Part shown: positions 1 to 8,355 of the stretch, piece by piece
Layout of the letters: every line of letters starts with the position of its first letter
Position numbering within the stretch: the stretch's first letter is position 1
Origin: CAXBMB01 sp052078155
Lineage (GTDB): Bacteria; Pseudomonadota; Alphaproteobacteria; Kiloniellales; DSM-21159
Length of the DNA: 64,000 bases
Assembly: GCA_052078155.1 (NCBI GenBank)
Contig: JBQJBP010000001.1
Coordinates: 1,860,001 to 1,924,000 of the forward strand
Direction of reading: 5' to 3'
Program-made: the position numbers and the translations under genes
Notes under the pieces: model-generated
Seen by the model: only the letters and a program-made list of their open reading frames with translations
Database searches by the model: none
Told to the model about the DNA's origin: nothing

Positions 1-642
1 CGCGGCACGGGTATCGATAGGTCCCCCCATCAGGGTCATGGTCTTTGGCTGGGCAGGGTCGTCTGCCGTGGCCAGCAGGGAAACCGCTGACAGGACCAGG
101 GGGGCGGGTTGGCAAACAGCCATGACATTCAGATTGGGCGCCAGCAGACGCATGAACTCCAGCAGATAATCGATGTATTCATCCAGGCCAAAATCGCCGT
201 CAGACAGAGGGACAAGCTGAGCATCGACCCAATCAGTTACATAGACCTCATGATCCTGTACCATCGCCTGTACCGTACCGCGCAGCAGGGTGGCATGGTG
301 GCCGCTCATGGGTGCAACCAACAGAATTTTGGGCAGTTTCCCTGCGCCACCCCGACGCACAAAGCGCTCCAGCTTGCAGAAGGGTTTTTCCCGGATCAGT
401 TTCTTTGAAACGGGCAGGCTTTTGCCATCAACCTCAACACTTTGGATGTTCCAGGCAGGTTTGCCCCTTTTACAAACCACCGATTCAGCCACTTCTAGTC
501 CGGCGACAACAGATTTTCCGAAGGGCGTGTAAGCCAGAGGGACCAGCGGGTGGCTAAGCACATCTTTTGTGAGATCTCCCATCATGCGCCAGGGCATCAG
601 GGCGGTGTTCTGAAAATCATACAACCGGTAAAGGGAGATCAT
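1..642 (-). CDS. phaZ: Intracellular polyhydroxyalkanoate (PHB) depolymerase, N-terminal part, cut by window edge
   Basis: This gene reads leftward and runs off the start of the window, so only about the first 214 residues are present. The translation matches intracellular PHB depolymerases (PhaZ, alpha/beta hydrolase fold), which degrade storage polyester granules in the cytoplasm. Visible family blocks are LYRLYDFQNTALMPWR near the N-terminus, APMSGHHATLLRGTV and YVTDWVDAQLVPLSDG in the middle, and AVCQPAP followed by LMGGPIDTRAA at the window edge. The cysteine at about residue 177 in AVCQPAP occupies the nucleophile position known in this family. The ATG at 642 is chosen because upstream codons in frame offer only a TTG. 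It is divergent from the DegP gene. Confidence 0.85.
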   Translation of the reverse strand, partial: MISLYRLYDFQNTALMPWRMMGDLTKDVLSHPLVPLAYTPFGKSVVAGLEVAESVVCKRGKPAWNIQSVEVDGKSLPVSKKLIREKPFCKLERFVRRGGAGKLPKILLVAPMSGHHATLLRGTVQAMVQDHEVYVTDWVDAQLVPLSDGDFGLDEYIDYLLEFMRLLAPNLNVMAVCQPAPLVLSAVSLLATADDPAQPKTMTLMGGPIDTRAA

Positions 643-1249
643 GAAGGCATCCAGGGCAATTGAACAAAGGGGCAAAAAATCCAATCCAGCCCGGCGGTAT
701 CAAGAATGAAAACCCAAGTTGGAATTCTGTCTTCCTGGCAGCCGCTCTCGGCAAAAACGAATTTCGCAGTTGCAACATGATGCAGAAGAATTTCTGGTTT
801 AAAAGTTAAATTATGACCGATTTACCACATTTTTTTTGCGAATCGTGCGCGAACCTGTAACGGGTTTGTGAATTTATTGTTTAAGATCAATCGATTAACA
901 GAAATCTCTTTTGTTTCAGATCTGCTTACTTTTTTTGCTGCAACTGCTCAAAAGTTGACCATCCACCAACACGCCCTCCGCCTCATAAGGGTAAAACCAG
1001 CTTTTCCTGATCGTTTTGAGCGAACGGGATTCGGAGAATGTGGAGAGAGTAAGGCCGATTTGCGTCCTTTCATTCCCTGTTCCATGAAGAATTTTTCATC
1101 TTCAGGAAAAGCGGTGGTAAGGCGAGGTCTGCCATTTGTTAAGGGACAGAAAACCAAAGCCTTTTCCGGCCAGAACCAACGCAGCGGAAAAGCAGGAGAC
1201 CTTATAGGTCCCGAGCTAGACAGTCCTAAGACAGATGGAGACACTTGCC
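643..1249. other. Intergenic region between phaZ and degP
   Basis: This stretch of about 600 bases separates two divergent genes. It is AT-rich between about 770 and 950, with a T-run near 830, so promoters for both genes probably lie here. I could not assign a specific -35/-10 pair. Long open frames crossing it read like shadows (low-complexity, rich in Arg, Ser and Pro). I see no RNA gene or repeat. Confidence 0.5.
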
Positions 1250-2866
1250 ATGACAGCCTTTCACCCCCCCGTTCCCCCCCGTGCAGACGATCAGGACAGA
1301 CGTTCATCCCGCCAAAGGATGCTGGTCAGGCAGGGGCGCTGGATCAAGGGCAGTGCATTGACCTTGCTCGCAGGCGCCCTTCTGGCAGGCACCGTTCTGG
1401 CCACCACCAGTTCTGAAGCCTCTACTCAAGCCACAGCCCCCCTGCCCGCGGCCAGCAACAGCGGGTCATCCCTGCCTACAAGCTTTGCCCAGCTGAACCA
1501 GCAGGTCAGTCCGGCAGTGGTCAACATCTCCATTAAGAAGGTGGCCAAAGAACGCACCGCCATGGGACCGGAAGGCTCCTCTCCCTTCAATGAATTCTTT
1601 GAGCAGTTCCAGGAACGCTTCGGCAAAACCCCCAATGACCAGGCGCCCAAAAACCAGGGCAAAAGCGGTCCTGCCCCCCAGCAGACTCTGCAGTCTCTGG
1701 GATCAGGGTTTCTGATCGATCCTGATGGCTACGTTGTAACCAACAATCACGTGATCGACGGGGCCGATGAAATCGAAGTGAAACTGTCGGACGGCCGCAG
1801 TTTTGATGCAGAACTGATCGGCGGGGACGCCAAGAGCGACATTGCTTTGCTGAAAATCAGCAGCGATGAAGCCTTGCCATTTGTCGATCTGGGCAACTCC
1901 GACAACCTGCTGGTCGGCGACTGGGTGGTGGCCATCGGCAACCCCTTCGGCCTGGGCGGCACCCTGACCTCCGGCATCGTTTCAGCCCGGGGACGCGATA
2001 TCAACTTCGGCCCCTATGACAACTACATTCAGACTGATGCGGCCATCAACCGGGGCAACTCCGGTGGTCCGATGTTCAACCTGCAAGGGGATGTGGTGGG
2101 CGTCAACACCGCCATTTTCTCGCCCAGCGGCGGCTCTGTGGGCATTGGCTTTGCCATCCCGGCAAACATGGTCAAGACCATCGTTGCCGACCTCAAGGAT
2201 GACGGGCAGGTCGACCGGGGCTGGCTGGGCGTTCAGATCCAGCCGGTGAACGACGACATCGCCGAAGCGCTGGGTCTTGAAAAAGCCATGGGTGCGCTGG
2301 TGGTCGATGTGACCGCAGACAGCCCGGCTGAAAGTGCGGGCCTGAAGCAGGGCGATGTGATCGTCGAATTCGAAGGAACAGCCGTCGACAAGATGCGCAG
2401 TTTGCCGCGCCTTGTTGCCCAGACAGATCCTGGCAAGTCAGCCGATATGATGGTTTGGCGCAATGGGGAAGAAATCAGCCTGCCGGTGGAAATCGGTTTG
2501 CTGAAACCCCAGCAGGTGGCCAAGGCTGAAATGGTCCAGCCGGACCTGCAAAAAGGCAGTCTGGAATCGGAAAAACTGGGTGCCATCCTCAGCAAGCTGG
2601 ATGACCAGTCCAAGAAGATGCTGGGCCTGCCTGAAGAGGCAGAAGGCGTGCTGATCAAGGAAGTGTCAAACCAGGGACCTGCTGCCAAGCAGGGTCTGCG
2701 GGCCGGAGATGTCATCCGCAAAATTGATGGCGAAGACGTCAGTCAGCCCAAGGAAATCAACGGCCTGATCGATGCCAAAATCAAGGAAGACAAAAAGGCT
2801 CTCTTGCTGCTGGTGACCCGTGACGGTCGCGATCTCTTCGTCGGCCTGCCCCTGGGCACGGCCTGA
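1250..2866 (+). CDS. degP: DegP/DegQ-type periplasmic serine endoprotease (Do family)
   Basis: The product is a periplasmic protease and chaperone of the HtrA family that degrades misfolded envelope proteins. A hydrophobic export segment (about residues 35-52, LTLLAGALLAGTVL) is followed by an S1C trypsin-like domain with the full catalytic triad: His in NNHVIDGADE (about 167), Asp in KSDIALLK (about 197) and Ser in RGNSGGPMF (about 271). Two PDZ domains follow, ending in RAGDVIRKIDGEDV. The length of about 538 residues fits DegP-type proteins. ATG 1250 is preferred over the in-frame ATG at 1235 because GGAG lies just upstream of it. The two-component genes follow on the same strand after about 280 bases, a common arrangement for envelope-stress loci. 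Confidence 0.95.
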   Translation: MTAFHPPVPPRADDQDRRSSRQRMLVRQGRWIKGSALTLLAGALLAGTVLATTSSEASTQATAPLPAASNSGSSLPTSFAQLNQQVSPAVVNISIKKVAKERTAMGPEGSSPFNEFFEQFQERFGKTPNDQAPKNQGKSGPAPQQTLQSLGSGFLIDPDGYVVTNNHVIDGADEIEVKLSDGRSFDAELIGGDAKSDIALLKISSDEALPFVDLGNSDNLLVGDWVVAIGNPFGLGGTLTSGIVSARGRDINFGPYDNYIQTDAAINRGNSGGPMFNLQGDVVGVNTAIFSPSGGSVGIGFAIPANMVKTIVADLKDDGQVDRGWLGVQIQPVNDDIAEALGLEKAMGALVVDVTADSPAESAGLKQGDVIVEFEGTAVDKMRSLPRLVAQTDPGKSADMMVWRNGEEISLPVEIGLLKPQQVAKAEMVQPDLQKGSLESEKLGAILSKLDDQSKKMLGLPEEAEGVLIKEVSNQGPAAKQGLRAGDVIRKIDGEDVSQPKEINGLIDAKIKEDKKALLLLVTRDGRDLFVGLPLGTA

Positions 2867-2912
2867 TCCCGCCAACGCTCCTGATCAGCTAACCCAGGAG
2901 CACAGTTACCTC

Positions 2913-2952
2913 GCGCTGTGGGAATCTGCTTACCCCGGCACCCCCACAGCGC
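2913..2952 (+). terminator. Terminator-like hairpin after degP
   Basis: A perfect 10-bp inverted repeat (GCGCTGTGGG at 2913-2922 and its complement at 2943-2952) encloses a 20-nt loop about 45 bases after the degP stop. Only a C/T-rich tract follows rather than a strong T-run, so termination efficiency is uncertain. Confidence 0.45.
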
Positions 2953-3146
2953 CCCCTTCCCTGATCTTTGATGGTTGTTCCTAAGTGCCCGTCATTGCCA
3001 AGGACAGGCACTGCTCCCCCAAAGATGGAAGGCCTGAGTTCAAGGTCAGGGAAGGGCTTTTTGTTTCAGACTCTGTTCATTCCATCCTCACAATCCCACC
3101 CCGGATCACCACGGCAATTGCCGCCAGCGCAGGGAGGTGCCATAAA

Positions 3147-3899
3147 ATGTCCCAGCAACCGTTACAGGAAACGACGTCCAACAGCCGTCCCCGGTTCTTC
3201 TCTTATGAAGGTTCAAAAGAAGTGCGCATCCTGATTGTTGAAGATGACACCAAAACCGCCTCGTACATGGCCAAGGGCCTGACCGAGAGCGGCCATACGG
3301 TGGATCAGGCAACCAACGGCCGTGACGGCCTCTTCCATGCCAGTTCCGGCGACTATGATGTCATCATTCTGGACCGCATGCTGCCGGAACTGGATGGCCT
3401 GTCCCTGCTCAATGCGCTGCGGGCCGCTGAGGTCAACACGCCTGTTCTCATTCTTTCCGCACTTTCGGGTGTGGACGACCGGGTCCAGGGCCTGACGGCC
3501 GGCGGCGACGACTACCTGACCAAGCCCTTTGCTTTTTCAGAACTGCAGGCCCGCATCGACGCTCTGTTGCGCCGCCGCTCTGCCAGCAGTGTTGAAACCA
3601 CGCTGAGTGAAGGCGACCTGACCATGAACCTGCTGTCGCGCAAGGTGGTGCGCGCGGGTCAGAAGATCGACCTGCAGCCCCGTGAGTTCCGCCTGCTGGA
3701 GTTCCTGCTGCGCCACGCGGGACAGACCGTCACGCGAACCATGCTGCTGGAAGGTGTCTGGGAATATCACTTCGACCCCCAGACCAACGTCATCGACGTG
3801 CACATCAGCCGTCTGCGGTCCAAAATCGACAAGGACTTCGACCACCCCCTGCTGCATACCGTTCGCGGGGCTGGCTACCGGCTGAGCGCTGACACCTGA
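3147..3899 (+). CDS. OmpR-family two-component response regulator
   Basis: This is a DNA-binding response regulator. It has a receiver domain (RILIVEDDTKTASYMAKGL, phospho-acceptor Asp in VIILDRMLPELDG, conserved Lys in DDYLTKPF) and a C-terminal OmpR/PhoB winged helix (LQPREFRLLEFLL, TNVIDVHISRLRSKID, TVRGAGYRL). ATG 3147 is chosen because a strong ribosome-binding site, AGGGAGG at 3131-3137, lies nine bases upstream. That gives about 25 residues before the receiver domain. A GTG at 3222 would give the usual length and is the alternative. The next gene, its likely kinase, begins one base after the stop, so the two are co-transcribed. Confidence 0.93.
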   Translation: MSQQPLQETTSNSRPRFFSYEGSKEVRILIVEDDTKTASYMAKGLTESGHTVDQATNGRDGLFHASSGDYDVIILDRMLPELDGLSLLNALRAAEVNTPVLILSALSGVDDRVQGLTAGGDDYLTKPFAFSELQARIDALLRRRSASSVETTLSEGDLTMNLLSRKVVRAGQKIDLQPREFRLLEFLLRHAGQTVTRTMLLEGVWEYHFDPQTNVIDVHISRLRSKIDKDFDHPLLHTVRGAGYRLSADT

Positions 3900-3900
3900 T

Positions 3901-5475
3901 ATGAAGTCCCCCCCCTCGTCCGACCCAAACACAGATCTGACCCCTCCGCCAAATGAGGCTGGAGAGCCCGCTTTGCAGTCTTTGCTGGGAGAAAGGGTGG
4001 AAGGTCGGACCGGGGACGAGGTAACTGACTCTCCCGAAGAGCTGTCTGCAGAGGGCGATGCGCTTTCCGAAAGCGACCAGGATCAAAGTGAAAGCGTGAC
4101 TGGAAGCGCCACCTTTCACTTTGCCCTCACCTACGCCCTGCTGTTCACCTTTATCACCGTCGGGCTGGCCGGCTTCATCTACTACTCGACAGTCAGTGTG
4201 CTGGAAGACCAGGTCTCTGAAACCGTGGCAGCAGAGCTGCGCGGACTGGCCGAAAGCTATGGCACGGACGGCATGCCCGGCCTGCTGGCCAACGTGGAAA
4301 AACGCAGCCGCGACCAGAACAATCGCGAAGGCATCTACCTTTTGTCCTCCCCCGGCAATCGGCGTCTGTCCGGCAATCTCTCCGCATGGCCCCACAATCT
4401 GCTGCCCAATGGCGAATGGACCCGCTTCCAGGTGGAAATCCCCGGCCAGCCCAGCTCCGTCATGCTGATTGGCGCGCGGGGCTTTGAACTGCCCGGTGGT
4501 TACCGCATTCTGGTGGGACGGGATATGGCCGTCAGCGATGCCTTTCGTGCCAATCTCATTGAAGCGCTGATCTGGGCCTTGGCCGCGACGCTCTTCTTTG
4601 GCCTCAGCGGCAGCTATTTCATCAGCCGCGGTCTGCTGCGCCGGGTGGACGCCGTCAGTAACACCACCCGCCGCATCATGGAGGGAGACCTCAGTCACCG
4701 GGTGCCTTTGGCCGGGCGCAACGATGAATTCGACCGCCTCTCAGCCAACCTAAATCACATGCTCAGCCGCATTGATTCCCTGATGAGCGGCATGCGCCTG
4801 GCAACCGACAGTCTGGCCCACGACCTGCGCTCCCCCCTCACCCGGCTGAAAGGCCGCATTGAACTGGCGCTGATCAAGAAAGACAGCAGTGAAGAGGAAC
4901 TGCGCCAGGCTCTGGAACAGGCCAACACAGACATCGATCAGATCCAGACCACCTTTAATGATCTGATTGCCATCGCTAAGGCTGAAGCCGGACTGCGGCA
5001 TGAGGAAATGCAGCCTCTGGACCTGCGGCCCCTGCTGGAGGATCTGGCGGAGCTCTATGAGCCGGTGGCCGAAGAACAGGGACGCAGTCTGCACCTGACC
5101 TGTCAGCCGAACAACGGAGACGCTGGCATCCTGGTTTCCGCCCAGCGACAGTTGCTGTCCCAGGCCCTGTCCAATCTCTTTGACAATGCCCTGAAGTACG
5201 GCAAAGGCGACATCAGCTGTGACATCCGCCAACAGGGGGACAAGGTGGTGCTCTTTGTGGCCGACCGGGGCGACGGCATTCCCAGAGAGAGCCGTGCCAA
5301 GGTTCTGTCCCGCTTCGTTCGCCTGGACAAGTCCCGCAGTCTGCCGGGCAGTGGTCTGGGTCTGGCCCTGGTCGCTGCCGTTGCCCAGATGCATCATTGC
5401 AAACTGGAGCTCAGCGACAACAAACCGGGGCTCAAGGTCACCCTGACGTTTTATCCTGAAAAAGCGACCGGATAG
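3901..5475 (+). CDS. Sensor histidine kinase with HAMP domain
   Basis: This is a membrane-bound sensor kinase partnered with the adjacent regulator. The order is a Pro/Glu-rich cytoplasmic N-terminus (residues 1-70, longer than usual), TM1 (about 73-98), a periplasmic sensor region (about 100-218), TM2 (about 219-240), HAMP, a HisKA box with phospho-accepting His at about 307 (SLAHDLRSPLTRLKG), and an HATPase domain with N box (LFDNALKYG), G1 (DRGDGIP) and G2 (GSGLGLAL). No stimulus can be read from the sequence, but the position behind degP suggests envelope stress. The acidic and proline-rich N-terminal extension is unusual for the family. Confidence 0.93.
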   Translation: MKSPPSSDPNTDLTPPPNEAGEPALQSLLGERVEGRTGDEVTDSPEELSAEGDALSESDQDQSESVTGSATFHFALTYALLFTFITVGLAGFIYYSTVSVLEDQVSETVAAELRGLAESYGTDGMPGLLANVEKRSRDQNNREGIYLLSSPGNRRLSGNLSAWPHNLLPNGEWTRFQVEIPGQPSSVMLIGARGFELPGGYRILVGRDMAVSDAFRANLIEALIWALAATLFFGLSGSYFISRGLLRRVDAVSNTTRRIMEGDLSHRVPLAGRNDEFDRLSANLNHMLSRIDSLMSGMRLATDSLAHDLRSPLTRLKGRIELALIKKDSSEEELRQALEQANTDIDQIQTTFNDLIAIAKAEAGLRHEEMQPLDLRPLLEDLAELYEPVAEEQGRSLHLTCQPNNGDAGILVSAQRQLLSQALSNLFDNALKYGKGDISCDIRQQGDKVVLFVADRGDGIPRESRAKVLSRFVRLDKSRSLPGSGLGLALVAAVAQMHHCKLELSDNKPGLKVTLTFYPEKATG

Positions 5476-5647
5476 CCTCAGGATTGGGCCTCAGGCGCTA
5501 TCCCGGCCTGCGCCCCCAAGAAGCGCCCCAGCACGCCCCGATAAACCCTCCGCATCCCTGCCCCTCAACAGGGACGCAATCCCTTGCTGCGATAGCCAGC
5601 CGGCGATCCGTTGTTCAAACCCCGGCCATCCGTCGTTCGGAACAGCG

Positions 5648-5688
5648 CAAAAAGAAACAGCCCGGCATCCTTGCAGGAGGCCGGGCTG
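5648..5688 (-). terminator. Rho-independent terminator of the MltF-type gene
   Basis: Read on the minus strand, a 9-bp GC-rich stem (CAGCCCGGC paired across 5658-5666 and 5680-5688) is followed by a T-rich tract (TTTCTTTTT, the complement of 5649-5657). It lies just after the stop of the leftward gene ending at 5715. Confidence 0.8.
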
Positions 5689-5714
5689 CTCAATCAGTGC
5701 TGAAACCTGCTGCG

Positions 5715-7202
5715 TTACTCAGCTGACTGCTTCAGTGCTGCCTTTTTCTTTTCATGCTCTTCGTACAGGCGGTAGGCCACGTAGTACTTGTAGATGTTGG
5801 CCACATACTGAACCGTTTCCCGGCCAATTTCGCGTGCGGCAATGATCTCCACGTTCTGGAACCAGAGGTTGGGATCCAGCCCGGCCTTCGCAGCTTTCTT
5901 GCGCAGGGAGCGCAGACGGCTGGGCCCGGCGTTGTAGGCCGCAAAGGAAAAGAGCGTCTGGTTGACCTCATCAATCTCCGGGTCGTCCAGATAGGTATTG
6001 CGGATGTGGCGCAGGTACTTGGTGCCCGCATGGATATTGCTTTCCACCACATCAATGTCAGAGATGCCCACATTGGGATCTTCTGCGGTGGACTGCAGCA
6101 GCTGCATCACGCCAATGGCCCCGGCAGAACTGCGTACCGACTGATCAAGGCCGGATTCCTGATAACCCTGGGCAATGACCATCAGCCAGTCAAAATCATA
6201 CTGATCGCCGTACTTCTGGAACAGCTCGGCCATATCTTCAAACTTGTCACGCTCGCCTTTTGCCAGCGCGTTTTTGGCCCAGGTAGTGTTCTTGTAGTAG
6301 CGCTTGATCAGAATGTTGCCCAGCAGGGTGCCTTCTTTGTTTTCCTTGACGAAGGCATTCAGATCTTCGGCCAACAGGGGGCTGTCTTTGCGAATGGCCC
6401 AGCCAATTTCCGCCCCGTCCCTGACATAGATATCCTCATGGATTTTGAGGTTTTCAAAAACCGCTCCCCAGAGTTCTGCCTTGTGGCTGTCCACGATGAC
6501 TAGGGGAATCAGGCCAGCATTGGCCATCTCCAGCAAATCTTCATCCTGCAGGTACTCATCGGCTTCAGTCAGGTTGACTTCCTTTTTACCCTCTTCTTTG
6601 AAGCGGGCGTTCAGAGCCAGAAGACTCTGATAATAACTGGAAGACGGACGGACCAGGATTGTTTCGCCGGCAAGATCATCCAGGGTTTTGATGTCCGGTG
6701 CTGTGGGACCAGTCACCAGCAATTCTTTAACGCCTTTGCCCAGGGGATTGGTGAAATCCACCTCTTCCAGGCGATCCGGGGTGATGGTCAGATTGGCGGC
6801 TGCAATGTCGCCAATGCCATCGCGCAGGCCGGAAATCAGCTGGTCCCGTCGAACAGGAATGAAGATCACTTCAATGCGCAGGGATTTGGTATTGTTTTCC
6901 TGGCTGATTTTCTTGCGATACTTCTTGTTGATGGACTTTTCGAACTCCTTGAACATGTCGTAAACGATCCCGCGCTGCCGCGCGCCATCCAGGAAGTACT
7001 GTCCTTTCGCGACAACGGTAAGCACACGGATCTGGCGACGTTCAATCATGCCATCCATGTCACCGATCCAGGGCTCTGGCACCACCAGATCATGCAGGTC
7101 TTCTTCTGCCTGGGCGTTTTGCGCCAGGACAAACATCACGGCAAAAAGGGCCAGTAACGGCAGAAACACCGTTCTAAAAGAGATCGGCAGAAGCATCATC
7201 AT
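5715..7202 (-). CDS. mltF: MltF-type membrane-bound lytic murein transglycosylase
   Basis: The enzyme cleaves the MurNAc-GlcNAc bond of peptidoglycan, forming 1,6-anhydro-MurNAc. A signal peptide (about residues 1-32, ending AQNAQA) precedes a solute-binding family 3 domain (about 55-305, for example RRQIRVLTVV and DIAAANLTITPDR) and a C-terminal SLT lysozyme-like domain (about 335-470). The catalytic Glu is at about 349 in QGYQESGLDQ, followed by GAIGVMQLL and SFAAYNAGPSRLRSL. The length (495 residues) and the fused domain order match MltF. In E. coli the N-terminal domain controls activity allosterically; what it binds here is unknown. Three ATGs stand in a row, and the third has the best spacing to a GGGG. 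Confidence 0.92.
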   Translation of the reverse strand: MMMLLPISFRTVFLPLLALFAVMFVLAQNAQAEEDLHDLVVPEPWIGDMDGMIERRQIRVLTVVAKGQYFLDGARQRGIVYDMFKEFEKSINKKYRKKISQENNTKSLRIEVIFIPVRRDQLISGLRDGIGDIAAANLTITPDRLEEVDFTNPLGKGVKELLVTGPTAPDIKTLDDLAGETILVRPSSSYYQSLLALNARFKEEGKKEVNLTEADEYLQDEDLLEMANAGLIPLVIVDSHKAELWGAVFENLKIHEDIYVRDGAEIGWAIRKDSPLLAEDLNAFVKENKEGTLLGNILIKRYYKNTTWAKNALAKGERDKFEDMAELFQKYGDQYDFDWLMVIAQGYQESGLDQSVRSSAGAIGVMQLLQSTAEDPNVGISDIDVVESNIHAGTKYLRHIRNTYLDDPEIDEVNQTLFSFAAYNAGPSRLRSLRKKAAKAGLDPNLWFQNVEIIAAREIGRETVQYVANIYKYYVAYRLYEEHEKKKAALKQSAE

Positions 7203-7454
7203 CCCCGAGAATTTAGCCTGTCCAAAAAGGCCTGCGAACCATCGGCCTTCTCCTCAACGCCATTCATAGCAGCAACGCCAGGATTAGCAACTTCTCACAG
7301 CAAAGAAGCCAGCGGCTGCAACCCGCCCTAAAGACCCCTGGACGCCAACTTCTCCTATAGATCAGCGTGCCACATACTCTACCCTAAAACAGGCTCTGGC
7401 TCACCCCTAACAACAGTGTTTGCGCAGTTAAACGACCAAGCCTCCGCGCAAAGG

Positions 7455-7469
7455 TTAACGCAAGATTAA
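7455..7469. promoter_or_regulatory. Candidate CtrA-binding site (TTAA-N7-TTAA)
   Basis: The 523-base gap between the divergent mltF-type gene and the PAS gene contains TTAACGCAAGATTAA. This is an exact match to the CtrA consensus TTAA-N7-TTAA known from Caulobacter and other alphaproteobacteria. It lies about 260 bases upstream of both start codons. No other exact copy was noticed in the window. Otherwise the gap shows no gene I can support. Confidence 0.5.
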
Positions 7470-7725
7470 CATTTTTGTGCCAACGTAGAGCGTTACTTTC
7501 CGTGATTTTTTCCGGGCCCGAGAGCCCCTTTGGAGGAAATCCCCGCGTGATCGCTCCCGGTCTTACCGGCGGCCAAAAATCAGACGCCCCTTTTTGCCGC
7601 TTTGCTGCGTTTGCCGCGTCATGGTCTGCAAAACTGTTTGGAGTAGAAAACCAGACAGCATCAGCGGCCGGGGAAGAACTGATCCTCCCCGGTTGTGTTT
7701 CCGATAGGACACAGGGGGATGCCTC

Positions 7726-8229
7726 ATGACCCCCAATCTGCCCAGCTTTATCGACAAGCAAGAGGTCAGTTCCGCAGACTGGCGTTGCTTTGAACCGCTC
7801 TACAGCTACTGGCTGGCCAAGCATCACGAAAATGACCTGCCCCGGCGCGAAGACCTTGATCCTCTTGATATTCCTGATCTGCTGGCTGACCTGGCGCTCA
7901 TCGAAGTGGTTTCACAAGAGGGTCACGCGACCCGCCTTCGCTTCCGGCTCATGGGCACTCATCTCGCCTTGCATCTGGGCCGGGACCTCACGGGAGAATG
8001 GCTGGACGACCTGCAGATTGAAGGGACAGCAGACCTGAACCTGTCAGCTCACAGCAAAACAATACGGGAGCGGCGGGTTACCTTTGCCAAAGGACAGATC
8101 CAGGTGCAGGGCCGCAAACCGGTCGATTACACCTCGATCCAGCTTCCTTTGTCAGATGGTGAAAACCAGGTGAACATGCTGGTTGCTCTCTATCACTTCA
8201 CCCCCAGAAGCCACCTCCCTCCCCACTAG
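7726..8229 (+). CDS. PAS_5 (PF07310-like) domain protein
   Basis: The product is a small soluble protein of about 167 residues with a single PAS-like fold. The pattern is typical of the PAS_5 family, abundant in Rhodospirillales. An N-terminal segment reads FEPLYSYWLAKHHENDLPRR (YW, K and P-R conserved). LDPLDIPDLLADLALIEV follows, then RFRLMGTHLALHLGRDLTGEWL, and a C-terminal strand ends the domain (YTSIQLPLSDGENQVNMLVALYHF). No output domain is attached, so it may sense a ligand or interact with another regulator. Its stop codon TAG (8227-8229) overlaps the end of a short dispersed repeat. Confidence 0.8.
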   Translation: MTPNLPSFIDKQEVSSADWRCFEPLYSYWLAKHHENDLPRREDLDPLDIPDLLADLALIEVVSQEGHATRLRFRLMGTHLALHLGRDLTGEWLDDLQIEGTADLNLSAHSKTIRERRVTFAKGQIQVQGRKPVDYTSIQLPLSDGENQVNMLVALYHFTPRSHLPPH

Positions 8230-8286
8230 AGTCAAATCGGATTGGCTGGTAGTGCAAAGCACTTCTAACCAACGTGATCATGCTCT
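8228..8286 (-). repeat. Short derivative of the dispersed palindromic element (copy G)
   Basis: In minus orientation this 59-bp sequence begins AGAGCATGATC and ends CCGATTTGACTCT, the same ends as the 136-bp elements elsewhere in the window. It keeps the outer inverted repeats and the first internal stem-loop (GAAGTGC-TTT-GCACT) but lacks stems II and III. It begins inside the stop codon of the PAS gene. Confidence 0.75.
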
Positions 8287-8355
8287 ATGAAGAAGCTCCT
8301 GACTCCCCTGCAGAGGGCAGGGAGCCCTTTCTGCCAGCGCCTGAGAATTCGAACC

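Noticed and set aside
868..1416. Plus-strand ORF of 182 codons before and into degP
   Set aside because: It overlaps the DegP start in another frame and its composition (Arg, Ser, Pro) is that of a shadow. DegP is certain.
7384..7827. Minus-strand ORF of 147 codons crossing the PAS gene start
   Set aside because: It is antisense to the well-supported PAS_5 gene and has no recognisable pattern.
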